From Cryptomeria japonica (lineage: Eukaryota; Streptophyta; Pinopsida; Cupressales; Cupressaceae): a stretch of 64,000 nucleotides of DNA. The stretch lies in the NCBI RefSeq assembly GCF_030272615.1, contig NC_081412.1:25760501-25824500 (forward strand). The letters are read 5' to 3'. This document shows, piece by piece, positions 47,282 through 57,930 of this stretch; positions within the stretch are counted from its first letter, which is position 1; each line of letters starts with the position of its first letter. The translations under genes and the position numbers were made by a program. Under the pieces are notes generated by a model, which was not told the DNA's origin, made no database searches, and saw only the letters and a program-made list of their open reading frames with translations.

Positions 47282-50001
47282 ATGCCGATACTGATTACCA
47301 AGCACAGATTCAAGCGAATCCAATGGTTCCAGCGCCCAACTGATTACGGACCAGTGGTACGCAAATTTGAATTTTTAGTTTGTAGGCTTTTTTTATAGCT
47401 TTTTAGTTGAATCCAAGTCGGGTCGGAGCAAGAGCGCTGGAACTATGGTTTTGACGCTTTTGCTCCATTAATTAGCACTATTGTGCTGCAATGGTGCTAT
47501 TGTCCCTTTGTTTAAGCGTTTTTTATTTTAGTTAGCGCTATTGCATGCAAGTTTAAGCGTTATTGATGTTTAAGCGCTATGGAGGGCTGGTTTGAGCGCT
47601 ATTGAGCTTTATTAGCGCTACTGCATAGTTGTTTGAGTGCATTTGTAGTTTTAGCGTTGTCGGATAGCTAATTGAGCGCTTTTGCTAGGGTTGTAGCGCT
47701 ATTGTTGGGAAACTAGCGCTTTTGATAGTAAAATAGCGCTTTTGCATTAGGATAAAGATATGCCCCAGTTTGGATGAAGAGAATCTCCCGATGCCAAGGA
47801 TGGGTGGATGGCAAGGTGAAGTGGGAGTTGTTTTGAACCATAGCAGCTTGATGAGACTTAGGTCATTTGTTAGGATAAATGCCCGTTGAAGTCTAGGTGG
47901 CCATGATTGCTTACCTGTTGAGACCCGAAGATACTTGATCAAAGTATCTGATGATAGTCTAGGTTTAAACTTAAGAAAGTTTGAAAATAAAACAACTGAT
48001 GGTGATTTGATGAATGTTCATGTGTAGGAGGAGCTACGCGTGTTGCAGTTACGCGAGCGTCATCCTACAACACAGGAGTTGCGGGATCGATTGACAGAGG
48101 CGGAGATTGATTGTATTGCCTCGACGGGACTATATGAGGTGATGCACATGCCCGTGATTCGTATGAATCACGGTTTGATCACAGCACTAGCAGAGCGGTG
48201 GCACAGCGAGACGTGCACCTTCCATTTGGCATAGGGGGAGATGACAGTGACCCTGGAGGATGTGTGGTGCATCCTACGGATTTCGATTTGAGGGGAGCTG
48301 GTCACATATGATAGATCCTGGGGGACTCTTGTGGTATAGAGGATTTTTGATGAGGATGTGTTCATTGATGATGGCTTGATTGCGTGGGAGGAGATAGCAG
48401 CATTATATGAGCCTCTGCCAACGGTTTTTGCAGTATCATGGGAGGACTACTCTATCCAAATAGACGATCACATTGGTTGGCCATGGGGTGGGGACAGATG
48501 ATCGAGATGATGGTGATTGAGGGGACTCAATTTGTGTGGGGGTCGTGCGTGCTAGCGCACATGTACCAGGAGCTCCATGAGGTTGTTTATCAGGGGAGGG
48601 GTTCCTTAGTAGTGGGCATGACGCTGCTACATATTTGGGCTTGGGAGCACCTACCAGTGACTCGACCGGTGAGTTTGAGATTTTAGGCAGTAGACCAGCC
48701 GTACATGTTCATGTATAGCGGGATGATGAGTCAGCCCCACCTGGGGAAGTTAGAGTGGTGGCGGCGGGCACTGGATGATCTAGATGCAGTTATATGGCGG
48801 CCATACTTGGAGTGTGAGCCATGGGATGATGACGCAGAGGCACTGCCGTATGTGTTTATGACTCGATTCCTCATTGGGAGGACCTTGTACCATGTGGAGA
48901 GACAGGTGCCTGGGAGAGTGATGAGACAGTTTGGACGGTAGCAGGGATTGCCTAGCGGGTTAGGGGAGTATGCACGGGTGATTCAAGAGAGGTATGCATG
49001 GGGTCCAGTGCTACCATATGATCAGGTACTGGTAGAGTTTCATACCCTATAGGTGAGACCATGGGACCTACGACCGAGGGTCATTGATGTAGGGGTGACA
49101 AATGAATATACGCAGTACCGGGTAGCACACCTGATCCCACGGATATCGGATCCAGCAGAGCCGATCCCAGCGTTTGAGGATGAGAGGGGACGGGGTCGAA
49201 GGAGGGCAGGAGGTCGAGGAGGAGGAGTAGGAGGGAGAGGAGGTGGAGGTGGAGGAGATGGAGGAGGTGGAGGAGGAGATGGAGCAGGTGGAGGAGGAGG
49301 TGGGTTGGGGTCGCAGAGGCAGCAGAGAGGGAGAGGTGGACTACCTCTACAGATATCACAGGGACCATTGATACAGAGGGGAGTTCAGCTGAGTGGGAGA
49401 GGGATGGAGAGAGAGATCCCGATGGATAGAGGAGAGGGGACTACTGGAGAGGGTGGTGTAGGGGAGGCAGCGATGGACACTGGGGAGGGAGCCACTGGAG
49501 ATCTGCGGGATCACATCATAGTACGCTTGCAGACGCGGATAGAGGATTTGGAGGTGGAGGTGGCAGCTAGGGATGTGCAGCTATTTGCACGAGTCAGAGC
49601 TGACGGTGGTGCTGCGGGAGAGAGATAGTGCAGTGGAGAGATTGGCTGAGCTGCAGGAGAGAGTGCAGGTTGGAGCACAGGGGCCTACAGGGGAGGTGAT
49701 GAGGCAGTTTGGATGAGCACGGGCTGAGATAGAGTACTAGTGGGGTTTATATGAGCAGGTGGTTCCAGTGAGTCAGTGAGCTCTCAGTTATACTCAAATG
49801 CGACAGACGAGATCAGAGCGATCGCAGAGGGCGCAGAGCAGTGGGGGAGTGATGGGTCCTTTGAGGTGGGAGAGATCAGGAGATGCAAGAGGGAGTGGTG
49901 GTTCGATGAGGCCTCCACTGAGAGATGGAGTAGGGGGTGCAGGCACTAGTGGTGGAGCAGGTGGAGGTGTTGGGACAACATCTGGCCAGAGTGACATTTG
50001 A
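47282..50001 (+). pseudogene. Antisense PMD gene, element C (best copy)
   Basis: Exon 1 47282-47356 (75 nt, MPILITKHRF...DYGPV), donor GTG|GTACGC, intron 47357-48027 ending GTGTAG, exon 2 48028-50001. PMD: RMNHGLITALAERWHSETCT, GEMTVTLEDVWCILRIS, MGWGQMIEMM, WGSCVLAHMYQELHEVVY, LLHIWAWEHL, then DLDAVIWRPYLECEPWDDDA and a VERQVPGRVMRQFG segment. A Gly-rich stretch (about 49190-49320), a heptad-like segment (RLQTRIEDLEVEVAARDVQL) and a Gly/Ser tail end in GQSDI, TGA at 49999-50001. Breaks: stops at 48232, 48286, 48337 (approximate), 48684 and 48939, a 1-bp shift near 48430 and another near 49590. The unbroken protein would be about 680 residues. It points against gag-pol, so it needs its own promoter, perhaps in the 3' LTR read backward or near 47000-47280. 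Confidence 0.85.
47400..47760. repeat. AGCGCT-type repeats in element C PMD intron
   Basis: Fifteen or so degenerate AGCGCTATTG / AGCGCTTTTG words (TTAGCGCTATTGCATGC, GAGCGCTTTTGC, TAGCGCTTTTGATAG) at 10-35 bp spacing within the intron. Confidence 0.8.
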
Positions 50002-50029
50002 GAGAGCATTCATGCATACATGTATTTGT

Positions 50030-51270
50030 ATCATTTTTTATTTTTTGGACTGTATCTTGGATGGCTCTTGGTAGCTGATTTTGTAGACTTCATTGTACTC
50101 TGATATATGAGGTGATGTATATGAGGAGGTCCCATATTGTGATGATATGCAGTTGATTTATATGGATGTTTATGCAGGATGATGAGTGATTGCTTAGATG
50201 GATATGTGTACATGTATGCATTTGATGAGATGTTTCATTTATGCATGTTTTTATGATGATTTATGATGTTGGATACTGACATATGAATGCAGGTTTATAT
50301 ATGTATGATGTATTTGATTTTTGATGTAATGCTTTATGTATGTGACGCCATGATGATGATGTATGCTTATGATGATTTATGAACAGGATTTTTGGTGTTT
50401 CCTATTTCGTAATATAATGATGCGATGATTTATGTGATGATGTTAATGCAATGGTTAGATGAATGATTTTATGTATGGATATGGATCGAGATGTGTTTAG
50501 ATGAATGTAATATGGATAAACAAAATGTAAAGTACAAATGTTTATATGATAATGTTTAAATGAATGCGTATGTATAATGCAGATATATATAAAATGGTAA
50601 GAACCAATGTGTTTTGGAAACAAATGTTTTTATGATTCTAAATGCTTTTAAATATGTTTTCTAAGTACAAATGATAATGGGATGATACTATAAATTAATG
50701 GGTATAATAACTGCACCTTAATGTAATGATAATGAATGCAATGTGAATGAATCTTACAATGAGCATAGTAAGATACTTAGTAATGAATGAATGCACCTTT
50801 TAACTATAAAGGAATGTATGCAAATGATAAATGATGAAAAGATAATAAAATGATAATGGAGAATCTACACTGGATGAATGCCTAGTAAATGATTTAAAAC
50901 AACCAAAGACAATTTGATCCCATGAATGAATCTAATTATTTATGATTGATGCAATGATGCAAATGATTTCAATGAAAACTAGTGTCAACAATGAACTATA
51001 TGCAATGTTTAAGTTTAAAAATGACATGAATGGGCTTAATGCAAGATGCACCTAAATGCAATGATGATATGATCATGAGGAATGCAAGGTATTGTAAGAC
51101 TTTGCATGATGCATTGATGATGTATCAGAGTACTCGGTCGTGATTGTATCCAAGACTAGCTTAATTTTCATATTTTGCATATAAATCCTATATATGAATG
51201 AGTGAATGAATGGGTGATATGCAATGGAATGCAATATATAAACAGATGAGATGAAGTGATGATCCATAGT
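50030..51270. repeat. ATGAATG/ATGATG-rich low-complexity tract, element C
   Basis: Counterpart of 23490-24720 in element A (reverse strand). Words such as GATGATTTATGA, AATGAATGCA and TTTATGATG recur without fixed period; no credible ORF on either strand. Confidence 0.6.
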
Positions 51271-52631
51271 GCTCTATTTTCATCATTGAGCTTTAAAATG
51301 TTGGAAGAGAATACAAGCATCTTGACATAATGATTCAAGATGACCTGAGTATTCCTTTCATGGATTTTATATAACAAGTTAATACAAACGACTTGATATA
51401 AGGGTAAAGTCGACCAGAGTATTGCTTGCGGAACAGACAAGGATTATTTCCATTCATGCATGACTTGGATCGTCCTCCTTGATCTTAGGCTGATCATATC
51501 CTGAGACAAGTACATACCGTACTAAGAAATAAAACCTTAATCCAATTTGGATGAGGAGGAATCAAAGGATGAGCATTGTACTTGCAAACAAACAGTATAT
51601 ACATAAAGAATAAAGAATATGGATCCTTGGTAATGGTTCATGCTCATATGGTCGAGGTATACGTTGTAGTCAGCAAGCCGTAGTGATCTATAACTGCATT
51701 TTGGCATAAGATCACGTAGCTTGGTGAACTTCCCACGTAGACACCATTAGTACATGCCCCAGAACTTCATCGGAAATAATGCGCAAACGATATGAAACAA
51801 TGCTAAAAAGATCCCGATACAGATAAACAAATGATTGTACTCACAAATCAACCAAGTATTTGATAGCGTAGCATAAGTTTCTTGTCAAAGAAAAATGTCA
51901 TCTTGTCTTTGTTTTGGTAAGGATGGATGCATCCTTGTTGAAGATAGTTTTGAGTGTGGATGTGGATTGTGTGGTTTGATTGAGAAATGGTCATTGTGTG
52001 AGTATTATGTCAATGTTTATTTTGGTATCTGTATGGATGAGTATGTACAAAGTGTTGCCATGTTTTTGTATGATTTTTCAATGGTTTTGTGATGTTTTTG
52101 GATTTTGTGAGTCATTTTTGAATGTTTTTGGTATTTTCTTCAGGACATTTTTCTGGATGTTTTTTGGTATTTTGAGAGTCATTTTTGAATGTTTTTGGTA
52201 TTTTGATGATTGCTTGAATGAAGAACGTAATGACGCATAAGACAATGTAGAATCCACTTCCATCAATAGGTTAAGGGCATTGCCCCCAGTTTTAGACTTG
52301 ACTATGAAAAAGCGGGATGCAAGACGCATGGAGTACTTTCTTAATGGCAGATGAATAACAAGCCATGGCTTTGGATGGATGGATGTATGGATGAAGTAGA
52401 TGTGATTGCAACAAGTCTAAAAGACAATGGAGCCATAGCCTTTACGAGTGGTGCCTGTTTGCCAGGTTTTCACCATCGCACTTACCCAAGGTGCCACCGG
52501 AGTGGTTGTTCACTGTTTGGATGCATGATTTTTCTTTACTTTTTTGAATGTTTTTGTATTTTCTTCAGGACATTTTTCTAGATGTTTTTGATATTTTCTG
52601 GTATGCAGGGGAGCCTGATGCTCTGTACAGC
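51271..52631 (-). other. Element C region 3' of pol, noncoding
   Basis: 51400-51800 is alignable with element A 22920-23110 (for example ACTTCATCGGAA and CACGTAGACACCATTAGTACAT, reversed). 52080-52220 and 52535-52600 carry GAATGTTTTTGGTATTTTCTTC-like repeats. 52225-52540 is the conserved block shared with 22290-22610. Confidence 0.55.
52225..52540 (-). other. Conserved noncoding block just 3' of pol, element C
   Basis: Matches 22290-22610 of element A, again about 100 bp from the pol stop. In both copies a frame is interrupted, so noncoding function is the simpler reading. Confidence 0.55.
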
Positions 52632-53918
52632 TTAGGTATAAAACCGTTTGAGGTGCATGCTATTGATTGGATCTACAAGTGGTTCTCCTTCTGATGTAGC
52701 CAACTAATATGCCCCAGACCCAAATACAGTAGTGACAACATATGGGCCTAGCCAGTTTGATTCAAACTTGCCCTGATGTTCTCTGTTTGGTTGGTTGTGA
52801 GGATTCTCTTGTAGAACCAGATCACCTACCTCAAATGTACGAGATCTAACTCGGTGATTGTAGCTTCTACTCATGCGCTGCTGATAGGCTTTGAGATGGT
52901 TGTATGCAGCTTGTCGCTTCTCATCAAGTAACTCTAAGTCCTGAAGACGTGAGACTCTGTATGCTTCATCATCGATGAGATTGTGCAAGGAAACCCGTAA
53001 GGATGGTATCTCAACCTCAATAGGTAAGATAGCTTTAGCACCATAGACTAATGAATAAGGAGTTGCACCTGTAGGGGTTTGAATGCTAGTTCGATATGCC
53101 CATAGTGCTGGATTCAATTGCACATGCCAATCATGGCCGGCATCATTGACTGTCTTCTTTAGGATCCTCAATATGTTTTTATTGGATGCTTCGGCCTAAC
53201 CATTGCCTTGTGGGTAGTAGGGAGTGGAAAAGCAGTGTTGGATATGAAATTTCTCAAAAAGTTCACGGACATCCTGATTTTTGAAAGGAAGACCGTTATC
53301 TGTGATGATGGACATGGGCACACCATACCGGCAGATGATGTAGTTGAGGATGAATGAGGCGATTTGCTTGCCGGTGACTTGGGAAAGTGGAACAGCTTCA
53401 ATCCACTTTGTGAAATATTCGGTGGCAGTAATAATGAATTTGTCAAGGCCCCATTGACAGAAAGGCCATGGTGTTGTGATTGGTTGCAATTCCTATGCTG
53501 GTGCATGTATCAGGTCGCCATGAACTTGACATTTCTTGCATTTTCTGACAAAGTAGTAGGAATCTTTTTCCATAGATGGCCAATAGTATCCATTGCGCAG
53601 GAGTTTCTTGGCTAGTGATGGACCACTTGAGTGAGTCCCACAAATTCCTTCATGGACTTCTTCCAAAGCCTTTGTTATCTCACCTTGTTCTAGACATCGA
53701 AGGAGAGTACCATCAAGACCGCGTCGGTATAGGGTTTCGGCAATAATGGTATATTGAGCAGTTTGGCGAATGAAGGTTTTACGTTGGTTATTCAATTGGT
53801 TGGGAGGAAGGGTGTGATCGCGGAGATAGGTGTAGTACTCACCGTACCATGGGGATTCATAACTGACAAGGCGACATATCATCTCGGATGGGGGGATATC
53901 ATAAGCGGGGATCCAAAG
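52632..53918 (-). pseudogene. Integrase (element C)
   Basis: In frame with the RT segment. Zinc-binding part VHEGICGTH...CKKCQVHGD (about 53520-53665). In the core the first Asp survives (WGLDKF) but about 14 codons after it, present in element A, are missing; TDNG and AEASNK supply the second Asp and Glu. Stops at 53493, 53196 (Gln to TAG just before the Glu) and 52704. The polyprotein ends at a TAA at 52632-52634 (MHLKRFYT). No chromodomain follows. Confidence 0.9.
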
Positions 53919-55664
53919 CTATTCTACCAAGAACTCGTAGCGTGTTGAATTTTGTGGAAGATCTAGGAGAGATGCGATGGTAGCCATAGCGTTAGCAGCT
54001 CGATTCTGATCTCTTGGTATCTGCTCAAAAGTGATAGTAGTAAATGATGTCTTTAGATTGTCCACCATTTGCTTGTATGGCATGAGTTTATCATCCTTGG
54101 TCTGATACTTATCTGTTGCTTGTCGAATGACCAGTTGCGAGTTGCCATATACTTGCAGTTCTTGTAATTTCCATTGTATGGCTAGCCTAAGTCCTATGAT
54201 CAAGGCCTCATACTCTACTATGTTGTTTGTGCATGGGAATGTGAACCTGTAAGACTTCGGGATGCTGTCACCTTGAGGTGTGATAAAAAGAATGCCTACC
54301 CTCGAGCCATGCCTAGTGTATGAACCATCAAAGTATAGTTTCCATGGTTGTACTTCTGTGATCATGAATATCTCTTCATCTAGAAAATTGGAAATGAGAG
54401 GATGATCGCCTATGAGTGGTGCATCGGCCAACTGATCTGCAATGACCTGCTCTTTGATAGCTTTACGGTCCACATACTCGATGTCAAACTCACTTAGAAT
54501 CATTACCCATTTGGCCAAGTGACCTGTCAGTGCTGCTTTGCTAAGTAAATACTTGAGTGGATCAATCTTTGCAATGAGTTGTACCTTGTGTGTTAACAGA
54601 TAGTGCCTCAGTTTAGTGGCTGCCAGGATTACTGCTAGGCAAGCTCGCTCAATAGGTGTGTAATTGAGTTCATAGCCCACCAATGTGCAAGAGATGTAGT
54701 AGATAGCACACTCTTTTCCTTCTGCATTGTGTTGTGCTTGTAGTACACCCAATGTTGTACTTGTTGCTGAGATATAGAGTAACAATGGTCTACTTGGATC
54801 TGGTGGCATCAACAATGGTGGATTCATGAGATAGTCTTTAAGCGTCTGAAATGCTTGCTGGCATCTGGCATCCCACTGAAAGCGGATGTTCTTGTGTAGC
54901 AAGTGTGTGAATGGGTGACATTTATCAGCCAGTTGTGCGATGAATCGGCGGATAGATTGAAGTCGCCCTTGTAATGTCCTGAGCTGATTGATATTCTTTG
55001 GAGGTGGCATGTCCATGATTGCCTTAACCTTTGCTGGGTCGACCTCAATACCTTTGTTTGAGACAATGTATCCTAGAAGCTTCCTGGAGGTCACTCCAAA
55101 GACACATTTCTTTGGGTTGAGTCGAACATGGTATTGTTCCAGTCTATCAAAGATTTTATCTAAGATGTGGAGATGTTCTCCTCTGGTGAGTGATTTTGCT
55201 AGTAAGTCATCCACATAATCTTCCATCATAGTATGCATCATGTCATGGAAGATGGTGGTCATTGCTCTTTGATAGGTTGCTCCTGCATTCTTTAGACCAA
55301 AAGGCATTACATTCCAGCAATATGTGCCCCATGGACATGTGAAGGCTGTCTTATGTTGATCTTCTGGTGCGATCTTTATTTGATTGTATCCGGAAAAGCC
55401 ATCCATGAGTGAAAGCATGGCATGTCTTGCTGTCAGATCCACTATGATGTTGATATTTGGTAGGGGGAAGTCATCCTTAGGACATGCCTTATTCAGATCT
55501 CTAAAGTCAGTACAAATGCAGATGCCCCCTTTTGGTTTGTCAACAGACACAATGTTGGAGATCCATTCTGCATAATCAATTGGTCTAATGAATCCAACAT
55601 CTAGGAGTTTCTTGAGTTATGTTTTGACTAGCACTGCAATCTAGGGATGCATCTTACGAAGCTT
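53919..55664 (-). pseudogene. RT, RNase H and archaeal-type RNase H (element C)
   Basis: 543 codons are open from 55550 to 53919. RT: ICICTDFRDLNKACP, LSLMDGFSGYNQIKI, YVDD at 55206-55217. RNase H: LLLYISATSTTLGVLQAQ, ELNYTPIERACLAVI (the site hit by the Copia mosaic in A). Archaeal-type RNase H at about 54350-53925: WKLYFDGSYTRHG, NIVEYEALIIGLRLAIQWK, then NRAANAMATIASLLDL. Two stops near 55613-55643 separate it from the linker. This is the longest intact coding run in the window and the best query for classification. Confidence 0.95.
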
Positions 55665-57930
55665 CTGCTTGACAGGTTTGGCTCCTTCTGCTACTGTGAG
55701 GTGATGCATGACTAAATCAGGATCAAGCCCAGGCATGTCTGCATATAACCATGCAAAGTTGATCTGACGTTGTTGAAAGAACTCTATAAATTTAGGCTGT
55801 TCCTCTGGAGTGAGAAGAGATGCCAGGTGTATGATATGAGGATTTTCAAGAGTCCCCACATTGTATTCTTTGGTCTCCTCGATGAGAATTGTTGATCATT
55901 CCTATTGTGCATTAGCAGGGAGAATGTCAAACCTTTCATCCTCAGGCGCCTCAGAGAGGTTTTCATCATTGGATATGCTCTTTCTTTTTACTTTTGTCAG
56001 ATCAAACAGTGCCACAGTGTGGTTTTCACTGGAAGATCCATGTTTTATTGTTATATTTTTGTAGCTGAAAGGTTTGGCATCTGCCCCGAAGTATGTTGCG
56101 CTATTAAGTTCAATGGCGAATCCAGCTTTGTGATCCCCGCTTGGTAGGTTATCCCTTAATTCCAAAAAGTCAATGATAGCCTCATCGTTTTGGAAGAGGT
56201 CAAGACATGGAGGATTTGATTGGTTCCATTCGATGAGTTCAGGGTGGATAATGGGCATTACTTCATCGATTAGGTTAAGTTCGTTAGAGGTATCAGTGAG
56301 GGTTAAGACAGTGTAGTGAAGGTCGTTAATGGTACTCTCCTTGTCAGAATCAGACGTAGGATGAGATGTAGGGTCTGTGGAAGATATTTCCAGCTCAGGA
56401 ACCCAAGTGGTCTTTATCTGTGCTTCTCCGTAAATAGGGATGTCTTTGCGTGGCGGAGGTGGTGATGTGTCTTCCTCATCTGAAGTGTTAAGCTGTACAG
56501 AATCAAATTCCCACTCATGTGAGTCGGTCTCTAAGTCACTTTCCAACATCCGATTACTATACCATACTGGGATGTCGTTGGAGTTAAATATCGCAGGTGT
56601 GATTGGTTTATGGACCTTTGTAGTGATCGGTGCTGCAGGAAGTTTGATGGAGATCAAGGAATTTGATACGGGGAGTATCAGTAATATTGACTCAGTGGTT
56701 TCTGCTGGAACTGCTGGTGCCATAGATGTTGCTGCGGGTTTTGATATAGTTGCTGCTGCTAATGGTGTTGCTGATGGGATTACTGGTTCACTTGATGGAA
56801 TGATTGGTATTGTAGATGGTGGTGTTGGGTTTGTGAGCCTCAATGGGGTAGTTGGGATGGTGCTTGATGCTGCTTTAATGATGAAAGGTGTCCTTTTTGC
56901 CGTAGGTTGACATAGTGGTTTGCTGGGTTTTCCTTTGAATTTGAGTTTGGAAAAGATTTCTTTCTCAAAGCCTAGGCCTGTATTACCTGTGGGCTTTAAT
57001 TCTGGCAGCAGAGGTTCATGTCGTCCTTGTTTGCAATATCCCAAAGCACTCTGACTATCATATCCCATTCTTTGCATAATGAGGAGACCCTTACCATACT
57101 GATCCATAGGAAGTTTAACTTGTGGTATATCAGTGGTGATGGGATCTTTGTAGATCCATGCTGCTAGGTCCTCATCTTGTGTTTCTTCCTCTTGACTCTT
57201 TCCAAGGACAAAAGGTGTCAAAGCACATGCTGGCGTGATCAATGACTGTGGGAGTAACTGCTGTGGTTTACCATGTGTTCTAGGAGAAAGGGGCATTTGT
57301 CCCACACAAAAGAGTTGACTTAAGTTGTATTCCCCAGGACCTTCCTCTGCTACTTTCATCTTAAGCTTTTCTTGCTTGGGTATAGTGGTGTTTGAACTGG
57401 CAAGGGAGATGGGACTTATATATGATGTGGATGAAATGGCTTCTCTATTATTAGGAATAGTAATCTCTGGTTGATGGCTGATATTATGGCAAAACGCAAA
57501 GGGATTGGCATCGCCTAGGATTGTGATCTCTGCACCATTATGTGGGAACTTGATACATTGATGATAGGTAGATGGAACGGCTTGCATGGCATGTATCCAA
57601 GGTCTCCCTAATAATAGATTGTATGGCAAAGGAAGGTCCAGAACCTGACAGATGATGTGCTTTACCACAGGGCCTACTCGGATTGGTAGTACCACAGCTC
57701 CTTTGGATGAACGCTCTGCATCGTCATAGGCTTTGATTGTGATCTTCTTATGAGGATCCACTGATTCTACTGCATATCCCAATGTTGTGACCAACTGTAG
57801 TGTACAAATGTTCAGGCCTGCTCAATTATCGATCAAGACTCGCTTGATCCTATGCTGGTTGATAAAGCCTTCAATGTGTAGCGAAGCGTTATGAGGTTGC
57901 TAGAAGAAAGAGTTGTCACTTTTGGAAAAA
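55641..57930 (-). pseudogene. Protease, G-patch and linker (element C)
   Basis: Frame open from 57794 to 55902 (630 codons) and on to 55641 after two stops near 55902. The protease active site reads V-L-I-D-N-stop: the Gly codon of D-N-G is TGA (57822-57824). LLGRPWIHAMQAVPS follows at about 57600. A G-patch-like segment lies at about 56970-57103: YGKGLLIMQRMGYDSQSALG, then CKQGRHEPLLPELK and GLGFEKE, with Gly and hydrophobic spacing as in G-patch domains. Next is a P/T/A/I-rich low-complexity linker (about 56650-56900), an acidic stretch, and a conserved segment leading into the RT. Confidence 0.85.

Noticed and set aside
49081-49368. Leu/His-rich minus-strand ORF opposite the Gly-rich tract
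   Set aside because: Complement of low-complexity GGAGGA codons; a shadow of the PMD tail.
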